64,000 nt of DNA from CATOSD01 sp965203135 (GCA_965203135.1 CBDBBO010000002.1:744001-808000); one strand, 5' to 3'; counted from the stretch's first letter, positions 43,958-53,420 are shown. Notes: generated from the letters alone by a model not told the origin. Translations and numbers: made by a program.

Positions 43958-44373
43958 AGATGGGCGGCTACACGACACAGGGGGCGGTGCTGCCCACCAT
44001 CGAACGGAAGATCACCCAGCAGCGTATCGAGAGATATGCGCACGCCGCCGGAGACTTCAATCCGATTCACCTGGACCAGGAGTTCGCCGCCACAACCCAG
44101 TTCGGGGGCACCATCGCCCACGGCATGATGGTCATTGCCTTCGTATCCGAGATGATGACGCGCGCCTACGGCGATAGCTGGTCCTCAACTGGCAAGCTGA
44201 AGTTGCGACTGCGCGCGCCGTCCTACCCCGGAGACACCCTGACGGCCCACGGCCAGGTGAAGAGTGTTGAGGAAGAAGGCGGACAGACCGTAATCCGGTG
44301 CGGAGTGGGCGTGAAGAACCAGGACGGCGGCGTTGTGATAAGCGGCGACGCCAGCGTCGTGGCCGCAACGTAA
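43954..44373 (+). CDS. HadB-like (R)-hydratase/dehydratase subunit
   Basis: A 139-residue MaoC-like catalytic subunit. The hydratase-2 motif is complete: YAHAAGDFNPIHLDQEFAA (Asp and His in D-F-N-P-I-H), followed by GGTIAHGMM. GTG at 43954 overlaps the preceding stop; ATG at 43960 is the alternative. With HadA-like upstream and PlsX, FabG and a FabL-like reductase downstream, it should catalyse the dehydration step of fatty-acid elongation. Confidence 0.82.
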   Translation: MKMGGYTTQGAVLPTIERKITQQRIERYAHAAGDFNPIHLDQEFAATTQFGGTIAHGMMVIAFVSEMMTRAYGDSWSSTGKLKLRLRAPSYPGDTLTAHGQVKSVEEEGGQTVIRCGVGVKNQDGGVVISGDASVVAAT

Positions 44374-44388
44374 ATCGGAGACCGTGAC

Positions 44389-45411
44389 TTGACCAGCCGC
44401 AGGCAAAGGCGCACCAAGATAGCCCTGGACGCGATGGGCGGCGACCACGCGCCGGCTGAACTCGTCGCTGGCGCGGTGGAGGCCGTCGCGGAGTACGACG
44501 TGGATGTGCGTCTCGTTGGAGACGAGGACACGCTTCGCGAGGAGCTTGACCGCCACAATGTCGAGGGTCTGCCGATAAGGGTCGTGCCCTCCGAGGGTTA
44601 CGTGCGCGAGGGCGAATCGCCCGCGCTCGCCCTGCGCCAGAATCCCAGGGCGTCCATCATCGTGGCAACCGGCCTAGTCAAGTACGGGCTGGCGGACGCC
44701 TGCGTGTCGATGGGATCGACCGGCGCGGCGATGGCCGCCGCCGCCGTTGTGCTCGGAATGCCGGAAGGCGTGGAGCGCCCTGCCATCGGCGGTCCCGTAG
44801 TGGGTCTAGCACCCCAGACGGCCATCATCGACCTGGGGGCAAACGTGGACTCGCGCCCCGCACAGCTACTCACGTTCGGCGTGATAGGCGAGGTGTTCGC
44901 CCGCAAGTTCTGGGGCATCGAAAGGCCACGAGTGGGGATTCTGAGCGTGGGCAGCGAGGCGGGCAAGGGCAACAGCCAGGTCAAAGAGGCCACGGAGCTG
45001 CTGGCGAAGAGCGGGCTGGACTTTATCGGCAACGTCGAGGCCAACGAGCTGCCTTTTGGTCCTGCCGAGGTCGTGGTATGCGACGGGTTCGTCGGCAACG
45101 TCGTGATGAAACTCACGGAGGGCATGGGGCAGGCCTTGGCCGACCATCTGCGCGATGCGCTGGGCGACAGCCTGCCCGCCGGGGACCTGGAGCGCCTCGT
45201 AAACGAGATCTACGAACTGAACAACGTTGTCGAGACCTGGGGCGGCGGCCCGATATTCGGGGTAAATGGTGTGAGCATCGTGGGGCACGGCCGCGCCAGG
45301 CGCACGGCAGTCAAGCGCGCCATATCCACCGCCAAGAGGGCCGTGGACAGCCAGTTCGTGAGCGAGTTGAACGAAGAGCTCGCAAGCGTCAGAAGCAGAG
45401 TCTCGGGCTAG
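44389..45411 (+). CDS. plsX: Phosphate acyltransferase PlsX
   Basis: Converts acyl-ACP to acyl-phosphate, the first step of phospholipid synthesis in most bacteria. A 340-residue protein starting at a TTG at 44389 with GGAG ~10 bp upstream. Features: IALDAMGGDHAPAELVAGAVEA, SMGSTGAAMAAA, DLGANVDSRP, GNVEANELPFG and VCDGFVGNVVMKLTEG. It sits in a fatty-acid gene cluster, as in many genomes, but without the usual rpmF partner. Confidence 0.92.
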   Translation: MTSRRQRRTKIALDAMGGDHAPAELVAGAVEAVAEYDVDVRLVGDEDTLREELDRHNVEGLPIRVVPSEGYVREGESPALALRQNPRASIIVATGLVKYGLADACVSMGSTGAAMAAAAVVLGMPEGVERPAIGGPVVGLAPQTAIIDLGANVDSRPAQLLTFGVIGEVFARKFWGIERPRVGILSVGSEAGKGNSQVKEATELLAKSGLDFIGNVEANELPFGPAEVVVCDGFVGNVVMKLTEGMGQALADHLRDALGDSLPAGDLERLVNEIYELNNVVETWGGGPIFGVNGVSIVGHGRARRTAVKRAISTAKRAVDSQFVSELNEELASVRSRVSG

Positions 45412-45467
45412 CGGGTAGCCTCGTCGCGCCCGGGCCAATCGATCGTTTTGCTATTCAGGGAGGCGAG

Positions 45468-46220
45468 TTGAGCAGATCGGACATAGAAGGAAGAGCCGCA
45501 CTTGTCACCGGCGCCTCCAAGGGCATTGGCAGAGCCATCGCCCTGCGGCTGGCGGAACAGGGCGTCAAGGTGGCTGTCAATTACAACACCTCGCACGATG
45601 AGGCGAACGTCGTCGTCGACACCATCAAAGAGACCGGCGTCGAGGCGTTTGCGATTCACGCCGACGTGAGCGACCTGGAACAGGTCACGGCGATGGTCGA
45701 TGAGGTGAACGGTACCTGGGGCCGCATCGACATCCTGGTGAACAACGCCGGCATAATCGACGACGGACTGCTGATCAGGATGTCGGACAGGGCGTGGGAA
45801 CGCGTCTTGGCCACCAACCTCACCGGCACGTTCTACTGCACGAGGGCGGCGCTGCGGGGCATGATGCGGGGGCGCTGGGGGCGCATAATCAACATCGGGT
45901 CGGTGGTCGGCATTCGCGGCAACGTGGGCCAGGCCAACTACTCCGCCTCCAAGGCCGGGCTCATCGGCTTCACCAAGGCGCTTGCCAAGGAGATTGCCAC
46001 CCGCAACATTACCGTGAACACGATCACGCCCGGCTATATCAGCACCGACACGGTGGCAGGCCTGACGCAGGAGCAGAAGGACCGGATTATGACCTGGATA
46101 CCGCAGGGGCACTTCGGCGAAGTCGATGATGTGGCCCACCTCGCGGCCTTCGTTGCCAGCGAGAAGGCCAGCTACATGACCGGCCAGGTAATCAGCGTCG
46201 ACGGCGGCATGGCGATTTAG
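45468..46220 (+). CDS. fabG: 3-oxoacyl-ACP reductase FabG-like
   Basis: Short-chain dehydrogenase of 250 residues, starting at TTG 45468 (LSRSDIEGRAALVTGASKGIGR) with GGGAGGCGAG upstream; the longer frame upstream overlaps plsX. Rossmann motif TGASKGIGRAIAL, NNAG (VNNAGIIDDGLL), catalytic Ser in INIGSVVGIRG, and Tyr/Lys in QANYSASKAGLIGFT. NADPH is expected. In this operon it supplies the first reduction of fatty-acid elongation. Confidence 0.9.
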   Translation: MSRSDIEGRAALVTGASKGIGRAIALRLAEQGVKVAVNYNTSHDEANVVVDTIKETGVEAFAIHADVSDLEQVTAMVDEVNGTWGRIDILVNNAGIIDDGLLIRMSDRAWERVLATNLTGTFYCTRAALRGMMRGRWGRIINIGSVVGIRGNVGQANYSASKAGLIGFTKALAKEIATRNITVNTITPGYISTDTVAGLTQEQKDRIMTWIPQGHFGEVDDVAHLAAFVASEKASYMTGQVISVDGGMAI

Positions 46221-46276
46221 CGCGACTGCCGCTCACGCACGGCGTTTTAGACGCCACTGGGAATCGGACGGCGGAG

Positions 46277-47026
46277 ATGAGAGACTTCCAGGGCAAGACC
46301 GCGCTCGTCACGGGCGGGTCTCGCGGCATCGGACGCGCAATAGCGCTGGAGTTCGCGCGGCGCGGCGCCGACGTAGCGATCAACTACCGCTCCAATTCTT
46401 CGGCGGCCGAGCAGACGCAGCGCGACGTCGAAAGCGAGGGCGTGCGCTGCGTCAGTATCCGGGCGCACCTCGGCGACTCGGCCAAGATCAGCCAGATGTT
46501 CGCCCGCGTGGAGGCGGAGTTCGGGGCGCTCGACGTCCTTGTCAACAACGCCGCCTCCGGCGTCCAGCGGCCCGCCGGAGAGTTGCGGGAAAAGCACTGG
46601 GACTGGGCGCTGGGGATCAACGCGAAGGCTCCGTGGCTGTGCGCCATCGAGGCGTCGAGGATCATGACCCGGGGCGGCAGCGTGGTCAACATCACCAGCC
46701 AGGGATCGCACAAGGTGCTGCCCTACTACTTCTCCGTTGGGGTGTCCAAGGCGGCGCTGGAGTCGATGACGCGCTACCTGGCGGTTGAGCTGGCCGAGAA
46801 GGGCATATCCGTCAACGCGGTTTCGGGCGGCTACGTGGAAACCGGCGCGTTCGATTCGTTTCCGAACCGGGAGGAGATGGTGAGCGCCACCAAGACGACG
46901 CTGGACGGCAGGTCGGTGACCGGGGAAGACATCGCCCGCGTGGTGGCGTTCCTATGCACCGACGCGGCGCGCATGATAAGGGGGCAGGTGCTGGTGGTGG
47001 ACGGCGGCGTTTCGCTGACTATCTGA
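46277..47026 (+). CDS. FabL-like enoyl-ACP reductase (short-chain dehydrogenase)
   Basis: A 249-residue SDR with TGGSRGIGRAIALEFARRGA and VNNAASGVQRP. The active-site spacing is Y-x6-K (YFSVGVSK), which marks the FabL type of enoyl-ACP reductase rather than the usual Y-x3-K of FabG. This gives the final reduction of the elongation cycle and completes a FabG-HadAB-FabL set. It ends convergently with the YgfZ-like gene (8-bp overlap). Confidence 0.8.
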   Translation: MRDFQGKTALVTGGSRGIGRAIALEFARRGADVAINYRSNSSAAEQTQRDVESEGVRCVSIRAHLGDSAKISQMFARVEAEFGALDVLVNNAASGVQRPAGELREKHWDWALGINAKAPWLCAIEASRIMTRGGSVVNITSQGSHKVLPYYFSVGVSKAALESMTRYLAVELAEKGISVNAVSGGYVETGAFDSFPNREEMVSATKTTLDGRSVTGEDIARVVAFLCTDAARMIRGQVLVVDGGVSLTI

Positions 47027-48050
47027 ACGGCAGCGCCTCTACGCGGACCTCAACCTCTCTGCCGTCCTGTTCCAGCGTCAGGGTAGACCCCGGCTTGGCG
47101 TAAGCCTTCCGCACGTAGCCAAGGCCAATTCCCCGTTGGAGCCGCTCCGACTTGACCGCCGAAGTCACCACGCCGGAGCGCTTGCCGTCGACTGTCAGGC
47201 TGGCCCCGGCTGGGGGCAGGTTGTGGCCGTCCCACGACAGCCCAACGAGATACTTGGACACCTTCTTGTAAGTGTCCAGCCGAGCGATAACTTCCTGCCC
47301 GATGTAGCAGCCCTTATTGAAGCTGATGTGCTTCAGGAGCCCTGCCTCCAGCGGGTTGTAGTCCTCGGACAGCTCCAGTCCGGGCGCGGGCACGCCCTGC
47401 TCCACGCGGACGGACTCCAACGCGAGCGAGCCGACGGGCCTGGCACCGTCTCCCGCGCCGCGCTCGACCAGGTAGCGCCACAGCCGCTCGCTTTCCGCAG
47501 CAGGCGCAATGACGTCGAATCCTGGCAGCGCGCCGAAGTCTTCGCGCACCATAGTAACGTTGATGCCGCCGACGTTCGCAGCACGCGCGCCGTATGGTGG
47601 CAGCGTCGCCACGCTTTCGCCAGCCAACTCTTCTACGAGGGCGACGGCTCCCAGGCCGATCAGCGAGAACATGGCGGTGTCGGGCGTAACGTCGCGTACG
47701 GTCACATCCTCGACGAACGTGTAGAAGTCGATCCACTCCGCCACTCGCTCCCGAGCGTCCGGGCCGACGAGTAGCAGCAGCCGGTCCTCCAGCATCAGCA
47801 CCAGCAGCAGGTCGACGATTCTGCCCTTGGCGGAGGTGAGCACGCTGCCCATGCCCGCGCCAGGGGTCAGGTTCTCCAGCTTGTTGGTGCTGAGCCTGTT
47901 GAGCAGGTCTAGGGCGTCCTCGCCGGTGAGCTCGAGGCGGCCGACGTGGGACCGGCGCACCAGCCCGACGGCGCCGGTGAGGGCGTCGTACTCCTCGCGG
48001 AGAGACGTGTAGCTATCGGGGAGTGCCTCTGCTTGCGCGCTGGTGGACAC
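47019..48050 (-). CDS. YgfZ/GcvT-like folate-binding protein
   Basis: A 343-residue protein of the YgfZ family, which helps repair or assemble iron-sulfur enzymes using a folate. The signature NKGCYIGQEVIARL is present near the C-terminal third, with the N-terminal GcvT-like fold (GLVRRSHVGRLELTGEDALDLLNRLSTN). GTG at 48050 chosen as start; longer frame upstream overlaps the ErpA-like gene's region. Adjacency to an A-type Fe-S carrier fits this role. Confidence 0.86.
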   Translation of the reverse strand: MSTSAQAEALPDSYTSLREEYDALTGAVGLVRRSHVGRLELTGEDALDLLNRLSTNKLENLTPGAGMGSVLTSAKGRIVDLLLVLMLEDRLLLLVGPDARERVAEWIDFYTFVEDVTVRDVTPDTAMFSLIGLGAVALVEELAGESVATLPPYGARAANVGGINVTMVREDFGALPGFDVIAPAAESERLWRYLVERGAGDGARPVGSLALESVRVEQGVPAPGLELSEDYNPLEAGLLKHISFNKGCYIGQEVIARLDTYKKVSKYLVGLSWDGHNLPPAGASLTVDGKRSGVVTSAVKSERLQRGIGLGYVRKAYAKPGSTLTLEQDGREVEVRVEALPFR

Positions 48051-48090
48051 GGACGTTTCTCGCTCAATCCGGGGGACTTCGATTTCGGTC

Positions 48091-48453
48091 CTAGACGCTG
48101 AACGACGTGCCGCAGCCGCAGGTCGTCTTGGCGTTGGGGTTGTGGAAGACGAAGCCCTTGCCGTTAAGCCCGCCGGAGTACTCGAGCACCGTGCCGGCCA
48201 GAAAGACGTAGGACTTCTTGTCCACGTACAGCTGGATGCCGTGTTCTTCGATGGTCTTGTCATTCTCGCCCGGCTCGTCAACCAGGTCGAGCACGTAAGT
48301 CAGTCCCGAGCATCCGCCGCCCTTGACGCCCACGCGCAGATTCGAGTCGGGCTTGCCGGCCTGCGCCGCGAACTGGCGCACATGGTCGGCAGCTTCCTTG
48401 CTGATGTTTATGGTGAGGGGTTGTGGTGGCGTGCGTCGCGTCATCTGCTGCAT
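48091..48453 (-). CDS. ErpA/IscA-like iron-sulfur carrier
   Basis: A 120-residue A-type Fe-S carrier. The three cysteines are visible: GGGCSGLTYVLD and, at the C-terminus, TTCGCGTSFSV (C-x-C). The ATG at 48453 has GGGAG ~9 bp upstream, and a TATAAT lies ~75 bp upstream on the minus strand. It delivers [2Fe-2S]/[4Fe-4S] clusters to target enzymes. Upstream of, and likely co-transcribed with, the YgfZ-like gene. Confidence 0.9.
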   Translation of the reverse strand: MQQMTRRTPPQPLTINISKEAADHVRQFAAQAGKPDSNLRVGVKGGGCSGLTYVLDLVDEPGENDKTIEEHGIQLYVDKKSYVFLAGTVLEYSGGLNGKGFVFHNPNAKTTCGCGTSFSV

Positions 48454-48526
48454 ATGCGGTACTCCCGTGGTCGCTAAGCATGTCTCCCAATCGCCGTGCC
48501 GCGAGTTGCGGCGGCGATTCTCGCTC

Positions 48527-48532
48527 ATTATA
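48527..48532 (-). promoter_or_regulatory. -10 box of the ErpA-like gene
   Basis: TATAAT on the minus strand (48532-48527), with TTGGGT ~16 bp upstream. It predicts a ~70-nt leader before the ATG at 48453. Confidence 0.5.
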
Positions 48533-48712
48533 CATCATTCCGCACGAAACCCAAGCCGTGTGTTCACGTTGCCCTTTTGCCAACCAATTCCCACTCCAGA
48601 CCGGGACTGTTTTTTTGAGGAACCCATTCCCGCGACGGCCTTCGCGCACACTCTGACCTTGGATGTGACGGCGGGGACACCCATTGACCCGCGACGTCTG
48701 GACGTCTAACAT

Positions 48713-49873
48713 GTGGATATGAGCACCAAAGTGGGGAGAAATCCGCCGGGCCGGGTACGTGACGCAATTCTGCAAGTTCTCGCCCACACATCCGAGGACT
48801 TGACAGCAAAGCAGGTAGCGGATCGCGTGTCCAGGATCATCGGTCCAACACCCGAATCATCGGTTCGATCCTTCCTGCGCCTGAATACTCCATCTCACTT
48901 TACACGGGAAGCTAGAGGCGTTTATCGCATAAAAGACGGCCCAGTCGAGAATGTGACCCTGCAGCGTGACCTTCCTGGAGCCAGCCCATGGAAAGAACCA
49001 CTCCATTACGGTCGCGCGACCCTAGTCCACGGAGACTGCTTCGACTGGCTGGAACGGCAACTCGACAACTCGTTGCACGCCGTTGTGACCGACCCGCCAT
49101 TTGGACTCCACGAGTACTCTGCTAAAGAGCAGTCCAAGCTGCGCAAGGGGAGAGGAGGCGTCTGGAGGCTCCCACCTTCTTACGACGGACACCGCCGCTC
49201 GCCGGTCCCGCGATTCACCACGATGACCGACGCGCAGCGGGCGCAACTTCGGGAATTCTTCTACGTCTGGGGCAGGCTACTTCTTCCCAAGCTGGTTCCC
49301 GGCGCCAACGTCATAGTCGCGTCTAACCCACTCCTTTCCCATATAGTTTCAAGCGCATTGACGGACGCCGGCCTGGAGAAGCGCGGCGAGATTATCAGGC
49401 TGGTAATGACCATGCGGGGGGGCGACCGCCCCAAGCACGCCCACGAGGAGTTCGCTCAGGTCAGCGTGATGCCAAGATCCATGTGGGAGCCGTGGGTCGC
49501 CTTTCGGAAACCACTGGAAGGCAGAGTACAGGACAACATCAGGGCGTGGAAGACTGGTGGCTTCAGAAGGCCGTCTGACGATACCCCGTTCGGGGATGTA
49601 ATCAGGTCTTCTCCGACAAGGAAGAGAGAGAGGCTCATCGCGCCCCACCCAAGCTTGAAGCCCCAGGCCTTTCTGCGTCAGCTAGTTCGGGCGGTCCTTC
49701 CTCTAGGTTCAGGCGTAGTCGTGGACACATTCGCAGGATCCGGTTCGACTCTGGCGGCGGCTGAAGCGGTCGGCTACGAATCGGTTGGAGTGGAGAAGGA
49801 TCCTCACTACTTCGACATGGCAGCCAACGCGATCCAAGACCTCGCAGACCTGTCTGTAGGTGATGATCGGTAA
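48713..49873 (+). CDS. Type II DNA methyltransferase (beta-class, DPPF)
   Basis: A 386-residue modification enzyme. Residues ~1-75 form a helical wHTH-like N-terminus. Motif IV DPPF is at 127-130 (VVTDPPFGLHEY) and motif I FAGSG at 340-344 (VVDTFAGSGSTLAAAE), in the order IV...I that marks beta-class N6-adenine or N4-cytosine enzymes. GTG at 48713 or ATG at 48719 are both possible starts. The convergent partner at 49875 is a PD-(D/E)xK endonuclease, so this is one half of a type II R-M system. Confidence 0.86.
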   Translation: MDMSTKVGRNPPGRVRDAILQVLAHTSEDLTAKQVADRVSRIIGPTPESSVRSFLRLNTPSHFTREARGVYRIKDGPVENVTLQRDLPGASPWKEPLHYGRATLVHGDCFDWLERQLDNSLHAVVTDPPFGLHEYSAKEQSKLRKGRGGVWRLPPSYDGHRRSPVPRFTTMTDAQRAQLREFFYVWGRLLLPKLVPGANVIVASNPLLSHIVSSALTDAGLEKRGEIIRLVMTMRGGDRPKHAHEEFAQVSVMPRSMWEPWVAFRKPLEGRVQDNIRAWKTGGFRRPSDDTPFGDVIRSSPTRKRERLIAPHPSLKPQAFLRQLVRAVLPLGSGVVVDTFAGSGSTLAAAEAVGYESVGVEKDPHYFDMAANAIQDLADLSVGDDR

Positions 49874-49874
49874 G

Positions 49875-50477
49875 CTACAGTCTGTAGAGCCATTTATGAC
49901 GCAACTTTGCTATTCCCTCCCTGTGCAGAGTTGCGGTACGGGTTCCCAGTTCGCTCCTGGGGTTTCGCCTGAAGTCCCCGACTGTTACGTGACCCAGGTA
50001 AACCTCCGTAAACGTCAGCGGCCGTCGGTTAATCGCTGGCTCCGTCTCATTGTCGACGGTGTAGACAAAGACGCACATCCACTGGTCTCGTGCCCCATGA
50101 GTGTCAACAGCGCCTCCTCTCTTTCGAGTAGTCTTAATCTCTACACCCCTCTCACCCGACTTGATCGAGTTGTTGGCGTAGAATCCCCTGACCACAAGGT
50201 CGGGGTGCCCATTGAAGAAACGGTTCTCGGTCAGCGCGCGCGAATGCCTCGCCAGGCTGGCGGTTACCATGTCCGACAGAACGCCCGAGAGGATCGCCGG
50301 GCGCAACATATCGTCAAGCCGCTCCAGACCCTTACCGACCAGATGGGAGTTCACGTCGTAGAAGAAGTCGTAAACGTCCTGCATAGCTGAATCGAAGTCC
50401 ATCAGCCTCAGCTCGAATGGCAGATCCAGATCGTGGTTGAATCTCGACTTGTCCACCGTGTTCGCCAGTAGCGGCAT
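49875..50477 (-). CDS. Type II restriction endonuclease, PD-(D/E)xK
   Basis: A 200-residue protein chosen from the ATG at 50477 with AGGAG ~9 bp upstream. The nuclease core is visible: Asp93 in GHPDLVVRG and Glu113-x-Lys115 in GVEIKTTRKRGGAV. It lies one base from the methyltransferase stop, tail to tail. The specificity is unknown. Function as partner endonuclease is inferred from motif and position. Confidence 0.75.
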   Translation of the reverse strand: MPLLANTVDKSRFNHDLDLPFELRLMDFDSAMQDVYDFFYDVNSHLVGKGLERLDDMLRPAILSGVLSDMVTASLARHSRALTENRFFNGHPDLVVRGFYANNSIKSGERGVEIKTTRKRGGAVDTHGARDQWMCVFVYTVDNETEPAINRRPLTFTEVYLGHVTVGDFRRNPRSELGTRTATLHREGIAKLRHKWLYRL

Positions 50478-50560
50478 AGTGATGAACTCCTGACACGTAG
50501 GCGTCCGATCATCCAGGCGCGAGGCCAAGTGTTGCGATCGGCCGCGGTGGCGCCATGCAC

Positions 50561-52420
50561 TTACTCGCGGCGGGGCGGGACGTAGCGGCGCAGGAGTGGC
50601 TCCAGCCTGGGCCACAGTAGGGCTATGAGTAACGCCAGCAGGGCGACCACCGCTAACAGGCCTCCTCTTATTGCGACGCCGGAGGTGAAGCCGCCCACGA
50701 TGTCTCGGCCAAAGTCCAGCACCCACACGTCCACCAACGACTGAGTGCGGTCAAAGTCCGACGCCGTGTAGAAATCGCGGGCAGCGTCGGCGCGGGACGC
50801 AGCGAAGCTGGCGCCCGTCGCCAGGTTGATGGCCGCGAACGAAACGCACGCCGCCAGCGCGCCGGCCGAGACGGTCGCCGCAACCCACGCGGCGCGCACG
50901 TGGAGCGCTCCGCCGGCCAGCAGCCACACGGCGGCGAGGCCGGCGAGCACCAGCGCCGACACTATCCACTTCGCCGCGCTTATCCATCGGAGTGCGTTGC
51001 GCAAGCCCTCTATGTCCCACACGGAGCCGCCTACCCCGGAAGACAGGTCGTTCGCCAGGTCGAGGTCCGTGTACGTTATGCCGTCGGAGAACAGGTCGCG
51101 AATGGACTCGATGGCCCGTTCCACGCTTTCGGGGTCGTCGAAATTGCGTTCGATGTCGCCGCGAAGGTCATCTTCGGTGTAGAGGAAGCCGTCCCTCATT
51201 ATGGTGCGGATGTCGTCGAGCCGCTCCTTGTCCTCGCTGGAGAGCGCGTCCCTGAGGTCAAAATCCGTGAACGTCACCTCGCCACCCAGCGGCTCGACTA
51301 TCTGTGGCGCGACGTCAGCCAAGATTATGTCGGCCCGCCCGGCGACAGTGCGCCTCGCCTGCGCGTCCGCGGCGGTTCCGCCGGTCACTGTGGCCAGCGC
51401 CAGAATCCTGCCGTGGACGACCTCTTCCAGTCGCGATGCCACCTCATCGGCGATCGAGTCCAGGGTCACCACGAACGAGAACGAGTCCGTGTCCCCAAAC
51501 AGGTAGCCGGCGACCTCATCCACAGCCTTGTCTACCTCGCCTCTGGCCCACTGTCCCCTGCCCGCGTCCCGGATGGCCGTCACCACGTCTTCGGTGTGAA
51601 GCGACACGCCGGGGGCGAGGTCGATTTGTTCGCCATGCAGTGCTTGCACTGCCGGCTCGACGATCGAGTCGTACAGGGAATCGTAGGCGCCGGTGTCGTA
51701 CAGCAGCAGCTTGTATTCGGCCGTGGCGGCGGGCCCAAGCTCTGCCAGGTCCATGCGCACCTCGAAGCCGTTCTCGGTTCCGGTGGCGTAGGGCACGAAA
51801 GCGGCCACGGCCTCCGCGACCCGGGCGTCGAACCAGGCCTTCGACACGACCTGCCGCACCGCGGACTCGACGCGGGCGGCGCGCAGGTCCGACCCGAAGG
51901 GCAGCACCTCGGCGGCCAGAATCTCCTGGGCGGCGGGGGCGAGGTGCGAATCGACCGCGTAGTCGTAGAGATGGGAACGCCTGAGGAGGGCCGAGGTCTC
52001 CGATGTGAGCACCTCGTCTTCGATTGGGAGGCGCAGGTCGATCGTGAACTCGTCGCTGATGCCCGTGAGATACTTCCACACGTCGGTCGCGGACGCGCGG
52101 GCGGTCTCGTCGAACCACTTGCGAGGGACAACCCTGGTCGTCCACGCCACCAGGTGGCGGTTGGAGACGCCAAGTACGACGAGCGGGTTGTTTTTGAGTG
52201 TACCGTCCGTGGAGAGGGACTCAGAGTTTCGGGCGTCGTCCAGCATAGTAGGCAGCAGGCGGTCGAGGAGGAAGTCGTAAGCTCCGGCCTCTTCGAAGCG
52301 GTCGGCGGGGTAGTCCGGCTGGAACACCGTGCCGCACGCAAAGCCCAGCGCAATCAGGAGGACCAGCAGCGGGACCAGGAGCGCGGCCACGCCAAATGGG
52401 AGCGCCCTGCGTACTGACAT
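50561..52420 (-). CDS. Large membrane protein of unknown function
   Basis: A 619-residue protein with an N-terminal helix (PFGVAALLVPLLVLLIALGFA), a large external domain of ~430 residues, and at least three further hydrophobic segments at the C-terminus (KWIVSALVLAGLAAVWLLAG and two more). The ATG at 52420 has GGGAGAG upstream. The big extracytoplasmic part is acidic and helical (many ALSSEDKERLDDIRTI-like stretches). I do not recognise the family. Confidence 0.7.
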   Translation of the reverse strand: MSVRRALPFGVAALLVPLLVLLIALGFACGTVFQPDYPADRFEEAGAYDFLLDRLLPTMLDDARNSESLSTDGTLKNNPLVVLGVSNRHLVAWTTRVVPRKWFDETARASATDVWKYLTGISDEFTIDLRLPIEDEVLTSETSALLRRSHLYDYAVDSHLAPAAQEILAAEVLPFGSDLRAARVESAVRQVVSKAWFDARVAEAVAAFVPYATGTENGFEVRMDLAELGPAATAEYKLLLYDTGAYDSLYDSIVEPAVQALHGEQIDLAPGVSLHTEDVVTAIRDAGRGQWARGEVDKAVDEVAGYLFGDTDSFSFVVTLDSIADEVASRLEEVVHGRILALATVTGGTAADAQARRTVAGRADIILADVAPQIVEPLGGEVTFTDFDLRDALSSEDKERLDDIRTIMRDGFLYTEDDLRGDIERNFDDPESVERAIESIRDLFSDGITYTDLDLANDLSSGVGGSVWDIEGLRNALRWISAAKWIVSALVLAGLAAVWLLAGGALHVRAAWVAATVSAGALAACVSFAAINLATGASFAASRADAARDFYTASDFDRTQSLVDVWVLDFGRDIVGGFTSGVAIRGGLLAVVALLALLIALLWPRLEPLLRRYVPPRRE

Positions 52421-52601
52421 TGTCTCTCCCTTTGCGTGTGTGGAGTTACCTGCGACCTCGAAGCGTGCGCACCGTACTGAGGGGGAAGTATACACAACCG
52501 CGCCACCGCAGTTCAAAAGCCCTGCGCGCTAAGCTAGAATGGTCGGCAGCGTCGGCAGGCCCGGACTTGCGGGCAGGTTTGTGAGAGAGTCGAGCGACCA
52601 C

Positions 52602-53414
52602 ATGAACGAGTACATGAACCTTAATCGCAGCCAGTGGGACGCCCTGGCTCCCATCCACGCCCGGTCGGAGTTCTACGATCTGGCGGGATTCCGGGCCGGC
52701 GAGTCTTCGCTGAAGAGCGTGGAATTGGAGGAGGTCGGCGACGTTTCGGGGCGCTCGCTGCTGCACATGCAGTGCCACATCGGGCTGGACACGCTCTCCT
52801 GGGCCAGGCTGGGAGCGCGCGTCACGGGTGTCGATTTCTCTGCGGCGTCTCTCGAGGTGGCGCGTTCGCTGGCTGACGAGCTCGGGCTGCCCGCCCGCTT
52901 TGTCGAGGCGAGCGTTTACGACTTGCCGGACCGACTGGACGAACCCGCCGGGTTCGACGTGGTGTTCACATCCTACGGGGTGCTGTGCTGGCTGCCCGAC
53001 CTTTCCGAGTGGGCGCGAGTGGCGGCGCACTTCCTGCGGCCGGGAGGGGCGTTCCACATCGTGGAGTTCCACCCGTTCGCGGGGATGTTCGACGACGACG
53101 AGGGGCGGACCGACCTGCGTTTTCGGTATCCCTACTTTCATTCGGACGAGCCGATGGAGTTCGAGGGGACGGGCAGCTACGCCGACCCGTCCGCCGACGT
53201 GACCACGCGCGGCTTCGAGTGGTGCCATACGCTGGGCGACGTGGTGAGCGCGCTGGCGGACGCGGGCCTCAGGATCGAGTACCTGCGCGAATTCCCGTTC
53301 AGCGCCTACCAGCAGCTACCCATGCTGGAGCTGTGCGCGGACGGATGGTGGCGTATGCCCGGCGGGGGCGAGAGCATTCCGCTGATGTATTCGATCAAGG
53401 CGGTGAAGGTGTGA
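52602..53414 (+). CDS. Class I SAM-dependent methyltransferase
   Basis: A 270-residue methyltransferase. SAM motif I-like LLHMQCHIGLDTLSWARLG and VTGVDFSAASLEVARSLA, motif FDVVFTSYGVLCWLPDLSEW. Start ATG at 52602 (MNEYMNLN), with an earlier ATG at 52539 possible. Substrate unknown (small molecule type). Confidence 0.8.
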   Translation: MNEYMNLNRSQWDALAPIHARSEFYDLAGFRAGESSLKSVELEEVGDVSGRSLLHMQCHIGLDTLSWARLGARVTGVDFSAASLEVARSLADELGLPARFVEASVYDLPDRLDEPAGFDVVFTSYGVLCWLPDLSEWARVAAHFLRPGGAFHIVEFHPFAGMFDDDEGRTDLRFRYPYFHSDEPMEFEGTGSYADPSADVTTRGFEWCHTLGDVVSALADAGLRIEYLREFPFSAYQQLPMLELCADGWWRMPGGGESIPLMYSIKAVKV

Positions 53415-53420
53415 CGACAT

